Assembly (NCBI RefSeq): GCF_001984065.1 | Contig: NZ_LYVP01000004.1 | Span: 62,001-126,000 of the forward strand | Direction of reading: 5' to 3' | DNA from: Pseudomonas sp. KK4 | GTDB lineage: Bacteria; Pseudomonadota; Gammaproteobacteria; Pseudomonadales; Pseudomonadaceae | Length of the DNA stretch: 64,000 nt | Shown: piece by piece, positions 25,533-36,478 of the stretch | Numbering within the stretch: position 1 is the first letter of the stretch | How the letters are laid out: every line of letters begins with the position of its first letter | Translations under genes and position numbers: made by a program | Notes under the pieces: generated by a model | Told to the model about the DNA's origin: nothing | Seen by the model: the letters and a program-made list of their open reading frames with translations, nothing else | Database searches by the model: none

Positions 25533-28163
25533 ATGGTTCAAGTTCGCAAACTGGTGTTAGCAATAGCGGCCGCCTCGGCGCTGTCCTCCGGTATGGCGCA
25601 TGCCCTCGGGCTCGGGGAGCTGACCCTGAAATCGACGCTGAACCAGCCGCTGGTGGCGGAAATCGAGTTGCTCGACGTCAAGGAACTCACTGCTGCCGAA
25701 GTGGTGCCGAGCCTGGCCTCGCCTGAAGACTTCGCCAAGGCCGGTGTCGACCGCCAGGCGTTTCTCAACGACCTGACCTTCACCCCGGTGCTCAACCCCA
25801 GTGGCAAAAGCATACTGCGTGTGACATCCAGCAAGCCGCTTTCCGAACCGATGGTGAAGTTCCTGGTTCAGGTGATGTGGCCCAACGGTCGACTGTTGCG
25901 CGATTACAGCGTGCTGCTCGATCCGTCCAAATTCTCCCCGCAAACCGCTGAGGCGGCTGCGCAACCGGCCCCGCAAACCGGCACCACGCCAGTGACCGGG
26001 GCGACCAAGCCCGCCCAGTACACCACCACGCCGCGCGATACCCTGTGGGAAATCGCCGCCAAGGCGCGCAATGGTGGGTCGATTCAGCAAACCATGCTGG
26101 CCATCCAGGCGCTGAACCCGGATGCCTTCATCGATGGCAACATCAACCGGTTGAAGACTGGCCAGGTCCTGCGTCTGCCGGATCAGGCGCAAAGCACCAG
26201 CGTGCCGCAGCCCAAGGCGATTGCCGAAGTGGCCGCGCAGAACACCGCCTGGCGTCAGGGCCGTCGCTATGTGGCCAAGCCGGGCGCGGGCCAGCAGCAG
26301 CTCGATGCCACCAACCGCGGTCGCGGTGAGGCGACTGCCACGCAGGCCGCCCGCGATAATTTGAGCCTGGTGTCTGCCGAGTCCGGCAAGGCTCGTGGCA
26401 AAGGGCCGGCCGGTGATGCCAAGGCACTGAGCAACAAACTGGCGGTGACTCAGGAAAACCTCGACACGACCCGTCGTGACAACGAGGAACTGAAAAGCCG
26501 CATGGCCGATCTGCAAAGTCAGCTGGACAAGCTGCAGCGCCTGATCGAGCTGAAGAACAATCAACTGGCCAAGATGCAGGCCGAAGGTGCTTCGGGTGCG
26601 CCGGCTGCGGCCGCAGCCGCTCCGGCGATCACCGCTGAACTGGCATCGAGCCCGGCTGCGGCGCCGGCCGAGCCTGCGCCTGCCACGCCTGCACCAACGG
26701 CGGCTGCGCCTGAGGCGGCCCCGGTACCGGCCGAGCAACCGGGCGAACCGACACCGTCAGCCGCTTCCGATGAGCAGTCCTTCAATGAATTGCTGACCAA
26801 TCCGTGGCTGCTGGGCCTTGCCGGTGGCGGGGTGGTCGTGGCGCTGCTGTTGTTGCTTCTGCTGGCCCGTCGTCGCAAAGCCCAGCAGGAAGCCGAGAAA
26901 CACCTGCGTATGGCGCGTGCCCTGGCCGAAGAGCAGGCGTTCTCTGCGGACCTGGACCTGCCGGAAAGCAGCTTCGAAGGTCTGGAAACCCCACCGCCAA
27001 GCGTGAAACTCGCCACTGCACCAGCGCCTGCCCCGGCCCCGGTGGTTGCGCCGGTGGTCATGACCACCCCGATCGCCGCGCCTCTGGTGGCACCGGCCGG
27101 CGAGCGCTCCAGTGATGTATTGGGCCAGGCTCAGTCGCACATCGACGCCGGTCGTCTGAATCAGGCAGCCGCGCTGCTGGAAGAGGGTGTCAAGCTCGAG
27201 CCGCAGCGCAGTGATGTGCGCCTGAAACTGATGGAAGTCTACGGGCAGCAGGGCGATCGCGATGCGTTCGTGGCCCAGGAGCGTCAGTTGGTGGCCAATG
27301 GCGAAAATTTTGCCCAGGTCGAAAAACTCAAAAGCCGTTTCCCAGCCATGGCGTTGGTCGCGGCCGGTGGCATCGCCGCTGCGGCCGTCGCCGCCGAGTT
27401 GGACGCGCAATACGTCAAGGATCTGCTGCTGGACGAGCCGCAAGCGCCGGCACCGCTCGATGATGATTTCGACAGCGCCTTCGACCTGAGCCTGGATGAT
27501 CTGGACAACATTGCCCCGGCAACCGTTGCGCCCGTGGCAGAGCCGGCGCCAGAGCCGCCAGCGACGCTGGATGAATTGGAAGATTTCCCGCTGGACGACG
27601 ATCTGAGTTTTGATTCGGTGCTGCAGCAGCAGACTGAAATCAGGGAAAACCTCGACGACCTGTCGGATTTCGATCTGGACATGGATCTGGGGGGCGAGGC
27701 TTCGTCAGCCATCCTGGCGGAAGACGATTTCCTGCTGAGCCTGGACGACGACGCCAAGGACCTGCCTGTTGCTAAAACACCGGCGGCCCCGGAAGTGACC
27801 CTGGACGACTTGGAGCTGCCGGCGGACTTTGACCTGTCCCTGGCCGATGAGATGGACGCGTCAGCCGCTCCGGACGCGTTTGCCGCTGAGCTGGATGATG
27901 TCAATGCCGAGCTCGATCGGTTGTCCCAGAGCATCAGCGAGCCGACCTTCAACGTGGACGATGCACTGGCCACGGTCAACGATGAGCCGGAGTTCGATTT
28001 CCTGTCCGGCACCGACGAAGTCGCCACCAAGCTCGACCTGGCCCAGGCCTACATCGACATGGGCGACAACGACGGCGCTCGCGACATTCTCAATGAGGTG
28101 GTGACTGAAGGTGATGATGGCCAGAAGAGTGAAGCGAAGGAGATGCTTTCGCGGTTGGCTTGA
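25533..28163 (+). CDS. fimV: FimV, inner-membrane peptidoglycan-binding polarity protein
   Basis: 876 residues. Parts in order: signal peptide (1-24), N-terminal periplasmic domain, LysM-type peptidoglycan-binding repeat at about 155-215 (TTTPRDTLWEIAAK), a coiled coil at 300-350, an Ala/Pro-rich linker, one membrane helix at about 424-446 followed by RRRK, then an acidic cytoplasmic region of repeated LDDL-type motifs and a terminal TPR-like FimV domain (LDLAQAYIDMGDNDGARDIL). In P. aeruginosa FimV organises the type IV pilus and type II secretion machinery and polar cAMP signalling. It is monocistronic with its own terminator. Confidence 0.95.
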   Translation: MVQVRKLVLAIAAASALSSGMAHALGLGELTLKSTLNQPLVAEIELLDVKELTAAEVVPSLASPEDFAKAGVDRQAFLNDLTFTPVLNPSGKSILRVTSSKPLSEPMVKFLVQVMWPNGRLLRDYSVLLDPSKFSPQTAEAAAQPAPQTGTTPVTGATKPAQYTTTPRDTLWEIAAKARNGGSIQQTMLAIQALNPDAFIDGNINRLKTGQVLRLPDQAQSTSVPQPKAIAEVAAQNTAWRQGRRYVAKPGAGQQQLDATNRGRGEATATQAARDNLSLVSAESGKARGKGPAGDAKALSNKLAVTQENLDTTRRDNEELKSRMADLQSQLDKLQRLIELKNNQLAKMQAEGASGAPAAAAAAPAITAELASSPAAAPAEPAPATPAPTAAAPEAAPVPAEQPGEPTPSAASDEQSFNELLTNPWLLGLAGGGVVVALLLLLLLARRRKAQQEAEKHLRMARALAEEQAFSADLDLPESSFEGLETPPPSVKLATAPAPAPAPVVAPVVMTTPIAAPLVAPAGERSSDVLGQAQSHIDAGRLNQAAALLEEGVKLEPQRSDVRLKLMEVYGQQGDRDAFVAQERQLVANGENFAQVEKLKSRFPAMALVAAGGIAAAAVAAELDAQYVKDLLLDEPQAPAPLDDDFDSAFDLSLDDLDNIAPATVAPVAEPAPEPPATLDELEDFPLDDDLSFDSVLQQQTEIRENLDDLSDFDLDMDLGGEASSAILAEDDFLLSLDDDAKDLPVAKTPAAPEVTLDDLELPADFDLSLADEMDASAAPDAFAAELDDVNAELDRLSQSISEPTFNVDDALATVNDEPEFDFLSGTDEVATKLDLAQAYIDMGDNDGARDILNEVVTEGDDGQKSEAKEMLSRLA

Positions 28164-28181
28164 TTGACCGGTGGTAAATAG

Positions 28182-28211
28182 AACGGCAGCCTGGTGAGGC
28201 TGCCGTTTTTG
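28182..28211 (+). terminator. rho-independent terminator of fimV
   Basis: Stem AACGGCAGCC/GGCTGCCGTT with a 6-base loop and T-tail, 19 bases after the fimV stop. Confidence 0.9.
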
Positions 28212-28244
28212 TTTGGGCCTGAAATGCAGGGGTGTCTGTCGGGA

Positions 28245-28302
28245 TGCCTTCGCGAGCAAGCCCACTCTCACACCAATGTGCGGGCTTGCTCGCGAAGAGG
28301 CC
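28245..28302. repeat. REPIN between fimV and truA
   Basis: The inverted pair ccttcgcgagcaagccc and gggcttgctcgcgaagagg encloses a short ctctcacaccaatgtg loop. It is the same family as the element at 24134-24227, shortened in the centre. Confidence 0.88.
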
Positions 28303-28333
28303 GGTACATTCGGCGCTGTTCTGACTGATGTAC

Positions 28334-28361
28334 TGGCATCCCCATCCGGCGGCCTTATAAT
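28334..28361 (+). promoter_or_regulatory. candidate promoter of truA-trpF
   Basis: Perfect -10 TATAAT at 28356-28361 with a weak -35 TGGCAT at 28334-28339, spacer 16. The predicted start of transcription lies about 30 bases before the TTG codon proposed for truA. Confidence 0.55.
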
Positions 28362-28396
28362 GCCCACCTTTGCGTACCTCAGCAGGCTGTCACCCC

Positions 28397-29251
28397 TTGG
28401 CAAATATAGATAACCCGGCCGCAGAAATGGCGGCCGAGGGCTTTTTCCGGATCGCGTTGGGCGTTGAATACAAAGGCTCGCGCTACCGCGGCTGGCAACG
28501 TCAGGCCTCCGGTGTGCTCACCGTGCAGGAAACCCTTGAAAACGCCTTGTCCAAAGTCGCCGATTCACCGGTTTCGCTGCTCTGTGCCGGGCGGACCGAT
28601 GCCGGGGTGCACGCGTGCGGCCAAGTGGTGCATTTCGACACCCAGGTCGAGCGCTCGATGAAAGCCTGGGTGATGGGCGCCAACATCAACTTGCCCCACG
28701 ATGTCAGCGTCAGTTGGGCCAAAGTCATGCCGGCGCATTTTCATGCGCGGTTCAAGGCTATCGCCCGTCGCTACCGCTATGTGATCTACAACGATCAGAT
28801 CCGCCCGGCACACCTGAACGAAGAAATCACCTGGAACCACCGCCCGCTCGACGTCGAACGCATGGCCGAGGCGGCGCAATACCTGGTCGGCACCCATGAC
28901 TTCAGTGCCTTCCGCGCCGGTCAGTGCCAGGCCAAGTCGCCGATCAAGGAACTGCACCACCTGCGCGTTACCCGCCACGGCAAGATGATCGTGCTGGACA
29001 TCCGTGCCAGCGCCTTCCTGCATCACATGGTGCGCAACATTGCCGGTGTGCTCATGACCATCGGTGCCGGCGAACGCCCTGTGGAGTGGATGAAGGAGGT
29101 GCTGGAAAGCCGGATCCGCCGGTCCGGTGGAGTTACGGCGCATCCGTTCGGGTTGTATCTGGTGCAGGTCGAGTACCGCGACGAGTTCGAGTTGCCTGAG
29201 CGTTACATCGGGCCGCACTTCCTTACCGGTTTCTCCGAACTGGACGGCTGA
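28397..29251 (+). CDS. truA: tRNA pseudouridine(38-40) synthase
   Basis: 284 residues. It converts U38, U39 and U40 of tRNA anticodon arms to pseudouridine. The N-terminal core GVEYKGSRYRGWQRQ, the catalytic aspartate in CAGRTDAGVHA and the C-terminal FLHHMVRNIAGVL are intact. The start is uncertain: TTG at 28397 fits the promoter distance, and ATG at 28427 (MAAEGFFRIAL) is the alternative. The coding frame upstream reads through the promoter, so the longest frame from 28370 is not used. trpF follows 63 bases later. Confidence 0.92.
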   Translation: MANIDNPAAEMAAEGFFRIALGVEYKGSRYRGWQRQASGVLTVQETLENALSKVADSPVSLLCAGRTDAGVHACGQVVHFDTQVERSMKAWVMGANINLPHDVSVSWAKVMPAHFHARFKAIARRYRYVIYNDQIRPAHLNEEITWNHRPLDVERMAEAAQYLVGTHDFSAFRAGQCQAKSPIKELHHLRVTRHGKMIVLDIRASAFLHHMVRNIAGVLMTIGAGERPVEWMKEVLESRIRRSGGVTAHPFGLYLVQVEYRDEFELPERYIGPHFLTGFSELDG

Positions 29252-29314
29252 CGCCCTCCAGCGCTTTTGTTACCATCCGGGACTTTCTCGGATTTGCCGT
29301 GGGGTTTTCTCGAC

Positions 29315-29932
29315 ATGTCAGCCGTTCGCAGCAAAATTTGCGGGATTACCCGCATCGAGGATGCGTTGGCAGCCGTCGAAGCCGGGGCCGATGCCATCGG
29401 GTTCGTGTTTTACGCCAAAAGCCCGCGTGCCGTGACGTTCGAGCAGGCTCGCGTGATCGTCAAGGCACTGCCGCCGTTTGTCACCACCGTGGGGTTGTTC
29501 GTCAACGCCAGCGATCAAGAGCTGCGGGAAATTCTCGGCGCCGTGCCGCTGGACTTGCTGCAGTTTCATGGCGATGAAAGCGCTGAAGCGTGCGAAAGCT
29601 GGCAGCGTCCTTACATCAAGGCACTGCGGGTCAAGGCTGGGGATGACATCGTTGCGGCTTGCGAGGCTTATCCGGGCGCCAGCGGTATCTTGCTCGACGC
29701 CTATGTCGAAGGTATCCCCGGGGGAACCGGTGAAGCGTTCGACTGGTCACTGATACCGCAGGGTCTGAGCAAGCCGATCATCCTGGCCGGCGGCCTGACC
29801 CCGGACAACGTCGCCGAGGCGGTGGCGCGGGTTCGGCCTTATGCGGTGGATGTCAGTGGCGGGGTAGAGGCGAGCAAGGGCATCAAGGATCACGACAAGA
29901 TTCAGGCGTTCATCAAAGCGGTACGCGGTTGA
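29315..29932 (+). CDS. trpF: phosphoribosylanthranilate isomerase
   Basis: 205 residues, a TIM barrel catalysing the Amadori rearrangement in tryptophan synthesis. KICGITR at residues 7-13 carries the catalytic cysteine, and [14 protein letters not shown] near the C-terminus is the phosphate-binding segment. The ATG at 29315 is chosen over upstream in-frame codons because TrpF proteins begin just before KICG. In pseudomonads it is separated from the other trp genes and sits beside accD, as here. Confidence 0.95.
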   Translation: MSAVRSKICGITRIEDALAAVEAGADAIGFVFYAKSPRAVTFEQARVIVKALPPFVTTVGLFVNASDQELREILGAVPLDLLQFHGDESAEACESWQRPYIKALRVKAGDDIVAACEAYPGASGILLDAYVEGIPGGTGEAFDWSLIPQGLSKPIILAGGLTPDNVAEAVARVRPYAVDVSGGVEASKGIKDHDKIQAFIKAVRG

Positions 29933-30123
29933 TGTGACGGCTGGCACACTGCCGCCGTCCACTGCACTGTACAAAAAGGCTGAGGGTTTTTTGGGGGGTA
30001 CGCAGGTCACGTTCGCTGACCCGGCCATCCATCGACCATCGCCGCACACATGAATTTAGCTCAAGGGCATACGCGGGGCTGCGAACCAGAGCGTTCGGGC
30101 CGCCGGTACTGGAGAAAGAAAGC

Positions 30124-31044
30124 ATGAGCAACTGGTTGGTAGACAAACTGATCCCTTCGATCATGCGTTCCGAGGTCAAGAAGAGCTCGGTGCCTGAAGG
30201 TCTTTGGCACAAATGCCCGTCCTGCGAGGCAGTGTTGTATCGTCCGGAGCTCGAAAAGACCCTGGACGTTTGCCCCAAGTGCAATCACCACATGCGTATC
30301 GGCGCCCGCGCCCGCATCGACATCTTCCTCGACGCTGAAGGCCGTGCCGAACTGGGCGCGGACCTGGAGCCGGTTGACCGTCTGAAGTTTCGCGACGGCA
30401 AGAAGTACAAGGATCGCCTGACCGCTGCGCAGAAGCAGACTGGCGAAAAAGACGCGCTGATCTCCATGAGCGGTACCCTGCTGGGCATGCCAGTGGTGGT
30501 TTCCGCCTTCGAATTCAATTTCATGGGCGGCTCGATGGGCGCCATCGTTGGTGAGCGCTTCGTGCGCGCCGCCAACTACGCGCTGGAAAAGCGTTGCCCG
30601 ATGATCTGCTTCTCCGCCTCTGGTGGTGCGCGGATGCAGGAAGCCTTGATTTCCCTGATGCAAATGGCCAAGACCTCCGCGGTACTGGCGCGTCTGCGTG
30701 AAGAAGGCATCCCGTTCATCTCCGTGCTGACCGACCCGGTCTACGGTGGTGTTTCCGCCAGCCTGGCAATGCTGGGCGACGTGATCGTCGGCGAGCCGAA
30801 AGCACTGATCGGTTTTGCCGGTCCGCGCGTGATCGAGCAGACCGTGCGTGAAAAATTGCCCGAAGGTTTCCAGCGCAGCGAGTTCCTGCTGGAGCATGGC
30901 GCGATCGACATGATCATTCATCGTCAGGAACTGCGTCCACGCCTGGGCAACCTGCTGGCGCAGATGATGGGCCTGCCGACGCCGAAATTCGTCGCCGCGC
31001 CCATCGAGCCGGTTGTCGTGCCTCCGGTGCCTGCCAACCTATGA
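30124..31044 (+). CDS. accD: acetyl-CoA carboxylase carboxyltransferase, beta subunit
   Basis: 306 residues. It transfers carboxyl from biotin to acetyl-CoA, making malonyl-CoA for fatty acid synthesis. The N-terminal zinc ribbon uses Cys31, Cys34, Cys50 and Cys53, and the crotonase-like core contains [19 protein letters not shown]. Ribosome site GGAGAAAG. The stop overlaps the folC start by 4 bases (ATGA). The 190-base gap upstream holds no gene, only a short GGTCA-type hairpin near 30006. Confidence 0.96.
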   Translation: MSNWLVDKLIPSIMRSEVKKSSVPEGLWHKCPSCEAVLYRPELEKTLDVCPKCNHHMRIGARARIDIFLDAEGRAELGADLEPVDRLKFRDGKKYKDRLTAAQKQTGEKDALISMSGTLLGMPVVVSAFEFNFMGGSMGAIVGERFVRAANYALEKRCPMICFSASGGARMQEALISLMQMAKTSAVLARLREEGIPFISVLTDPVYGGVSASLAMLGDVIVGEPKALIGFAGPRVIEQTVREKLPEGFQRSEFLLEHGAIDMIIHRQELRPRLGNLLAQMMGLPTPKFVAAPIEPVVVPPVPANL

Positions 31045-32348
31045 CCGAACGTACCCTTGGCGAGTGGCTCGCCTACCTCGAGCAGTTGCACCCTTCGGCC
31101 ATCGACATGGGCCTTGAGCGCTCGCAACAGGTAGCGTCCCGCATGGGGCTGGGCAAGCCAGCGCCTCGGGTGATCACGGTCACCGGCACCAACGGCAAGG
31201 GCTCCACCTGTGCGTTCGTGGCGTCCCTGCTGCGAACCCGGGGCCTGAAGGTCGGTGTCTACAATTCCCCGCACCTGCTGCGCTATAACGAGCGGGTGCA
31301 GGTCAATGGCGTCGAAGCCACTGACGCCGAACTGTGTCAGGCCTTCGCTGCGGTGGAGGCGGGGCGCGGTGACACGTCCCTGACTTATTTCGAGATGGGC
31401 ACCCTGGCGGCGTTCTGGCTGTTTCAGCAGTCCGGGCTCGATGCCGTGGTGCTGGAAGTCGGGCTGGGCGGGCGTCTGGACACGGTCAACGTGGTGGATG
31501 CCGACATGGCGCTGGTTACCAGCATTGGCGTTGATCACGCGGACTATCTGGGTGATACCCGTGAGTCCGTGGCATTCGAGAAGGCCGGCATCTTCCGCCA
31601 GGGCGCGCCCGCGCTCTGTGGCGACCTGAATCCTCCACAACCTCTGCTGGATAAAGCCCGGGAGCTCAATTGCCCGTTTTTCCTGCGAGGGCGCGATTTC
31701 GATCTCGGGATCACCGATCACAACTGGCAATGGCGCGGTGTCGATGCTCAGGGCCGTGCGGTCGAGCTGCGCGATCTGCCCTTACTCGATCTGCCGATGG
31801 AAAACGCGGCGCTGGCGCTGCAGGCGTATCTGTTGCTGGGAATGCCTTGGGTGGATGCGCAGATTGTCCAGGCCTTGCAGGCGACGAAGGTAGTCGGTCG
31901 TCTCGATCGCCGGCAGTTCGGCTGGCAAGGCAAGCGTCTGAATCTGATGCTGGATGTGGGCCATAACCCCCATGCGGCAGAGTATCTGGCCCGGCGTCTG
32001 GCCAGTCGTCCACCGGTGGGCAGGCGCCTGGCGGTGTTCGGATTGTTGGCGGACAAGGATCTGGATGGTGTTATTGACGAATTGAGTGCTAGTGTCGAGC
32101 ACTGGGCTGTCGCGCCGCTGGGTTCGCCGCGGGCGCGTCCGGTAGTCGAGTTGCACGACGCGCTGCAGCGGCGCGGTGCTTCGGTCATGTCCTATGAAAG
32201 TGTCGCCGCGGCCCTGGAAGGGCAGTGCGCGCTGGCAACCAGCGACGACGAAATTCTGTTGTTCGGATCATTTTATTGTGTCGCCGAGGCCCTGGATTGG
32301 TTGGCCCGGCGCTCCACGGAGGAAGCGGCAAATGGCATTGCTGGATAA
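31041..32348 (+). CDS. folC: dihydrofolate synthase / folylpolyglutamate synthase
   Basis: 435 residues, a Mur-ligase-type ATP enzyme that adds glutamate to dihydropteroate and folates. ATP loop [13 protein letters not shown] is near residue 50, and the omega-loop, DHADYLGDT and the C-terminal [16 protein letters not shown] segment are present. It is translationally coupled to accD (4-base overlap) and itself overlaps the SPOR gene by 17 bases. Confidence 0.95.
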   Translation: MTERTLGEWLAYLEQLHPSAIDMGLERSQQVASRMGLGKPAPRVITVTGTNGKGSTCAFVASLLRTRGLKVGVYNSPHLLRYNERVQVNGVEATDAELCQAFAAVEAGRGDTSLTYFEMGTLAAFWLFQQSGLDAVVLEVGLGGRLDTVNVVDADMALVTSIGVDHADYLGDTRESVAFEKAGIFRQGAPALCGDLNPPQPLLDKARELNCPFFLRGRDFDLGITDHNWQWRGVDAQGRAVELRDLPLLDLPMENAALALQAYLLLGMPWVDAQIVQALQATKVVGRLDRRQFGWQGKRLNLMLDVGHNPHAAEYLARRLASRPPVGRRLAVFGLLADKDLDGVIDELSASVEHWAVAPLGSPRARPVVELHDALQRRGASVMSYESVAAALEGQCALATSDDEILLFGSFYCVAEALDWLARRSTEEAANGIAG

Positions 32349-32988
32349 GACCTACAAACAGCGCATGGTCGGCGCACTGGTGCTGGTCGCGCTGGCCGTG
32401 ATTTTCCTGCCGATGCTGTTTTCCCGTCAGGATGAGCAACGTCAGGTCACGGTCGAAGCCCCTGCGGCGCCACAGGTCTCTGCCATGCCGCAAGTTCAGG
32501 TTGAGCCGGTGGTCGTGCCTGAGCCGCAAGCATTGCCGCAGGAACCGGTACCGAGCGACGAAGACATTGCTCAAGAGGTCCCGGCTCCGGCCGTTCCTGC
32601 AGTTCCTGCTCCCACTGCAAAAGCCGTCGCGCCTGCACCCGCACCGGTCCCGGCATTGGCTGCCAAGCCCGCGACAGCGCCTGCCCAACCCATCACAGCA
32701 GCGCCCGGCAAGCCTGATACCACCCAGAGCCGTGTCGACGCCAATGGCTTGTCGGTGAGCTGGTCGGTGCAATTGGCCAGCCTGGCCAATCGCGAAAGCG
32801 CCGAAAAGCTGCAGAAAACCCTGCGCAGCCAGGGCTACAACGCCTATATCCGCTCTGCCGACGGCAAGAACCGGGTGTTTGTGGGGCCGCTGATCGAGCG
32901 TGCCGAGGCCGATCGTCTGCGTGACTTGTTGAACCGTCAGCAAAACCTCAAGGGGTTTGTCGTACGCTTCCAGCCAGAGCGCGGCTAA
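32332..32988 (+). CDS. SPOR-domain membrane protein, DedD-like
   Basis: 218 residues. A short cytoplasmic tail [12 protein letters not shown], one membrane helix (about 13-30, VGALVLVALAVIFLPMLF), a long Pro/Ala/Val-rich periplasmic linker (45-140) and a C-terminal SPOR domain (about 143-217) with WSVQLASLANRESAEKLQ. SPOR domains bind denuded septal peptidoglycan, so a role in cell division is expected. GGAGGAAGCGG precedes the ATG, inside the end of folC. Confidence 0.9.
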   Translation: MALLDKTYKQRMVGALVLVALAVIFLPMLFSRQDEQRQVTVEAPAAPQVSAMPQVQVEPVVVPEPQALPQEPVPSDEDIAQEVPAPAVPAVPAPTAKAVAPAPAPVPALAAKPATAPAQPITAAPGKPDTTQSRVDANGLSVSWSVQLASLANRESAEKLQKTLRSQGYNAYIRSADGKNRVFVGPLIERAEADRLRDLLNRQQNLKGFVVRFQPERG

Positions 32989-33027
32989 ATCTATTACCCC
33001 GATTTGAAATGCACTGACAATCGCAGC

Positions 33028-33056
33028 TTACCGATCAGCATGGGCTCTGCTAAAAT
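33028..33056 (+). promoter_or_regulatory. candidate promoter of cvpA-purF
   Basis: -10 TAAAAT at 33051-33056 and weak -35 TTACCG at 33028-33033 with a 17-base spacer, 30 bases before the cvpA start. Confidence 0.5.
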
Positions 33057-33086
33057 GCGCCGCCTTATCCGTCTGTAGGCTGCACT

Positions 33087-33647
33087 GTGCCATTTACCTG
33101 GGTTGACTGGGCGATCGTTGCAATCGTCGCCATCTCCGCATTGATCAGTCTGAGCCGCGGCTTCGTCAAAGAAGCACTGTCGCTGGTGACCTGGATCATC
33201 GCAGGAGCGGTTGCCTGGATGTTCGGTGGTTCATTGTCCGAGTACCTCGCCGGATACATCCAGACACCTTCGGCTCGCGTGATCGCGGGCTGTGCCATCA
33301 TGTTTATCGCCACGTTGATCGTCGGCGCAATGATCAATTATCTGATCGGCGAATTGGTACGCGTCACCGGGCTATCCGGGACCGATCGATTCCTCGGCAT
33401 GGCCTTTGGCGCCGCCCGTGGCGTGCTGCTGGTGGTCGTGGCGGTCGGGCTGTTGAGCCTGGGGCCGGTACAGCAGGACGAGTGGTGGAAGCAGTCACAG
33501 CTCGTGCCAAGATTTCTATTGGTCGCAGACTGGTCCAAAAACCTGATTCTCGGGTGGAGCAGTCAGTGGCTTGCCAGCGGTATCAGCGTACCCGCTGATA
33601 TACCGTTCAAGGAACAGCTCTTGCCGACGGCCAAAACGCCTCAGTGA
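33087..33647 (+). CDS. cvpA: CvpA family inner-membrane protein
   Basis: 186 residues with four predicted membrane helices and the family core LISLSRGFVKEALSLVTWI at 16-35. It is best known as the colicin V production protein encoded upstream of purF, with a role in envelope stress or toxin tolerance. The GTG start follows a moderate ribosome site. purF begins 41 bases downstream, the common cvpA-purF pairing. Confidence 0.93.
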   Translation: MPFTWVDWAIVAIVAISALISLSRGFVKEALSLVTWIIAGAVAWMFGGSLSEYLAGYIQTPSARVIAGCAIMFIATLIVGAMINYLIGELVRVTGLSGTDRFLGMAFGAARGVLLVVVAVGLLSLGPVQQDEWWKQSQLVPRFLLVADWSKNLILGWSSQWLASGISVPADIPFKEQLLPTAKTPQ

Positions 33648-33688
33648 GTGTTGTTCAGTTCAGATCCATTAAGTAGGGGTTGCGTCGC

Positions 33689-35194
33689 ATGTGTGGCATC
33701 GTCGGTATCGTCGGTAAGTCGAACGTCAATCAGGCGCTGTATGACGCGCTAACCGTCCTCCAGCACCGCGGCCAGGACGCTGCCGGTATCGTGACCAGCC
33801 ATGATGGCCGGTTATTCCTGCGCAAGGACAATGGCCTGGTGCGTGACGTGTTCCATCAGCGTCACATGCAGCGCCTGGTCGGCCACATGGGTATCGGTCA
33901 TGTGCGCTACCCGACCGCGGGCAGCTCGACCTCGGCCGAAGCTCAACCGTTTTACGTCAACTCGCCTTACGGCATCACCCTGGCGCACAACGGTAACCTG
34001 ACCAACGTTGAACAACTGGCCAAGGAGATTTACGAATCTGACCTGCGCCACGTCAACACCAGTTCCGACTCGGAAGTACTGCTCAACGTGTTCGCCCACG
34101 AACTGGCCCAGCGCGGCAAGTTGCAGCCGACCGAAGAAGATGTGTTCGCCGCCGTGACTGACGTGCACAACCGCTGTGTTGGTGGCTACGCGGTGGTGGC
34201 GATGGTGACCGGCTACGGCATCGTCGGTTTCCGCGATCCGCACGGCATCCGCCCGATCGTGTTCGGCCAGCGTCACACCGACGAAGGCGTCGAGTACATG
34301 ATCGCTTCCGAAAGCGTGTCCCTGGACGTGCTCGGTTTCACCCTGATTCGCGACCTGGCACCGGGCGAAGCGGTCTACATCACTGAAGACGGCAAGCTGC
34401 ACACCCGTCAGTGCGCGACCAACCCGTCCCTGACCCCGTGCATCTTCGAACACGTCTACCTGGCGCGTCCGGACTCGATCATCGACGGCGTGTCGGTCTA
34501 CAAGGCCCGTCTGCGCATGGGTGAGAAGCTGGCCGAGAAGATCCTGCGCGAGCGTCCTGACCACGACATCGACGTGGTTATCCCGATCCCTGACACCAGC
34601 CGCACCGCGGCCCTGGAGCTGGCGAACCACCTGGGCGTGAAATTCCGCGAAGGCTTCGTCAAGAACCGCTACATCGGCCGTACCTTCATCATGCCAGGCC
34701 AGGCAGCGCGGAAAAAATCCGTACGCCAGAAGCTCAACGCGATCGAGCTGGAATTCCGCGGCAAGAACGTGATGCTGGTGGACGACTCCATCGTACGCGG
34801 CACCACCTGCAAGCAGATCATCCAGATGGCACGGGAAGCGGGCGCCAAGAACGTTTACTTCTGTTCCGCCGCACCGGCCGTGCGTTTCCCTAACGTCTAC
34901 GGCATCGACATGCCAAGCGCCCACGAGCTGATCGCCCATAACCGTTCGACCCAGGACGTGGCTGACCTGATCGGCGCCGATTGGCTGATCTACCAGGACC
35001 TGCCTGACTTGATCGAAGCGGTCGGTGGCGGCAAGATCAAGATCGACAAGTTCGATTGCGCGGTGTTCGACGGCCAGTACGTGACCGGCGATGTGGACGA
35101 GGCTTACCTGAACAAGATCGAGCAGGCTCGCAATGATGCCTCCAAGGTCAAGACCCAGGCGGTCAGCGCGATCATTGATCTGTATAACAACTGA
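33689..35194 (+). CDS. purF: amidophosphoribosyltransferase
   Basis: 501 residues, the committed step of purine synthesis (PRPP plus glutamine to phosphoribosylamine). Met removal exposes the N-terminal nucleophile cysteine of MCGIVGIVG, which fixes the start at 33689 rather than the upstream TTG. The glutaminase domain is followed by a phosphoribosyltransferase domain with [13 protein letters not shown]. The downstream gene metZ is separated by a terminator. Confidence 0.97.
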   Translation: MCGIVGIVGKSNVNQALYDALTVLQHRGQDAAGIVTSHDGRLFLRKDNGLVRDVFHQRHMQRLVGHMGIGHVRYPTAGSSTSAEAQPFYVNSPYGITLAHNGNLTNVEQLAKEIYESDLRHVNTSSDSEVLLNVFAHELAQRGKLQPTEEDVFAAVTDVHNRCVGGYAVVAMVTGYGIVGFRDPHGIRPIVFGQRHTDEGVEYMIASESVSLDVLGFTLIRDLAPGEAVYITEDGKLHTRQCATNPSLTPCIFEHVYLARPDSIIDGVSVYKARLRMGEKLAEKILRERPDHDIDVVIPIPDTSRTAALELANHLGVKFREGFVKNRYIGRTFIMPGQAARKKSVRQKLNAIELEFRGKNVMLVDDSIVRGTTCKQIIQMAREAGAKNVYFCSAAPAVRFPNVYGIDMPSAHELIAHNRSTQDVADLIGADWLIYQDLPDLIEAVGGGKIKIDKFDCAVFDGQYVTGDVDEAYLNKIEQARNDASKVKTQAVSAIIDLYNN

Positions 35195-35201
35195 TTTGAC
35201 T

Positions 35202-35225
35202 ACCGGCCCTGAGGGGCCGGTTTTG
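35202..35225 (+). terminator. rho-independent terminator of purF
   Basis: Stem ACCGGCCC/GGGCCGGT with a TGAG loop followed by TTTG, 7 bases after the purF stop. The T-tail is short, so some readthrough into metZ is possible. Confidence 0.75.
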
Positions 35226-35266
35226 TATCCAACTTTTAAATTACGAGAACAGGGAAAGGTGACAGC

Positions 35267-36478
35267 ATGAGTCAGGATTGGGATGCCGGTCGGCTGGACA
35301 GCGACCTCGAAGGCGTAGCGTTCGATACCCTGGCCGTACGTGCCGGTCAGCACCGTACCCCGGAAGGCGAACACGGTGATCCGATGTTCTTCACTTCCAG
35401 CTATGTATTTCGCACTGCCGCCGACGCCGCCGCGCGTTTTGCCGGCGAAGTGCCGGGCAACGTTTATTCGCGCTATACCAACCCGACCGTGCGTGCGTTC
35501 GAAGAGCGCATTGCGGCCCTGGAGAGCGCCGAGCAGGCCGTGGCCACTGCCACCGGCATGGCCGCGATCATGGCGGTGGTGATGAGTCTGTGCAGTGCCG
35601 GCGACCATGTCCTGGTCTCGCGCAGTGTATTCGGCTCGACCATCAGCCTGTTCGAAAAGTATTTCAAGCGCTTCGGCATCGAAGTCGATTACGTGGCCCT
35701 GGCGGATTTGTCCGGTTGGGATGCTGCGATCAAGGCCAACACCAAGCTGCTGTTCGTCGAATCGCCATCCAACCCGCTGGCCGAGTTGGTGGATATTGCC
35801 GAACTGGCGAAAATCGCCCATGCCAAGGGCGCGATGCTGGTGGTCGACAACTGCTTCTGCACGCCTGCATTGCAGCAACCGCTGAAAATGGGCGCGGACA
35901 TTGTCGTGCACTCGGCCACCAAGTTCATCGACGGCCAGGGCCGCTGCATGGGCGGTGTGGTCGCCGGTCGCAGCGAACAGATGAAGGAGGTGGTGGGTTT
36001 CCTGCGGACCGCCGGGCCGACCCTGAGCCCGTTCAACGCCTGGATCTTCCTCAAGGGCCTGGAAACCCTGAACCTCCGGATGAAAGCTCATTGCGCCAAC
36101 GCCCAGCAACTGGCCGAGTGGCTGGAGCAGCAGGATGGCATCGAGAAGGTTCACTACGCCGGTCTCAAGAGTCATCCGCAGCATGAATTGGCGCTGCGTC
36201 AGCAGAAAGGTTTCGGTGCGGTGGTGAGTTTCGAGGTCAAGGGCGGTAAAGAAGGGGCCTGGCGGTTCATCGATGCGACCCGATTGATTTCGATCACCGC
36301 CAACCTGGGCGACAGCAAGACCACCATCACCCACCCGAGCACCACCTCCCACGGCCGTCTTGCGCCGGCAGAGCGGGAAGCGGCAGGCATCCGTGACAGT
36401 CTGATCCGTATCGCGGTCGGCCTGGAAGATGTGGCTGACCTGCAAGCCGACCTGGCGCGTGGGTTGGCGGCCTTGTGA
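35267..36478 (+). CDS. metZ: O-succinylhomoserine sulfhydrylase
   Basis: 403 residues, a PLP enzyme of the Cys/Met metabolism family that makes homocysteine directly from O-succinylhomoserine and sulfide, the Pseudomonas route to methionine. It has [20 protein letters not shown] near residue 65, the PLP aspartate in VVDNCFCTP, and the Schiff-base lysine in [16 protein letters not shown]. The SDR gene overlaps its end by 4 bases. Confidence 0.95.
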   Translation: MSQDWDAGRLDSDLEGVAFDTLAVRAGQHRTPEGEHGDPMFFTSSYVFRTAADAAARFAGEVPGNVYSRYTNPTVRAFEERIAALESAEQAVATATGMAAIMAVVMSLCSAGDHVLVSRSVFGSTISLFEKYFKRFGIEVDYVALADLSGWDAAIKANTKLLFVESPSNPLAELVDIAELAKIAHAKGAMLVVDNCFCTPALQQPLKMGADIVVHSATKFIDGQGRCMGGVVAGRSEQMKEVVGFLRTAGPTLSPFNAWIFLKGLETLNLRMKAHCANAQQLAEWLEQQDGIEKVHYAGLKSHPQHELALRQQKGFGAVVSFEVKGGKEGAWRFIDATRLISITANLGDSKTTITHPSTTSHGRLAPAEREAAGIRDSLIRIAVGLEDVADLQADLARGLAAL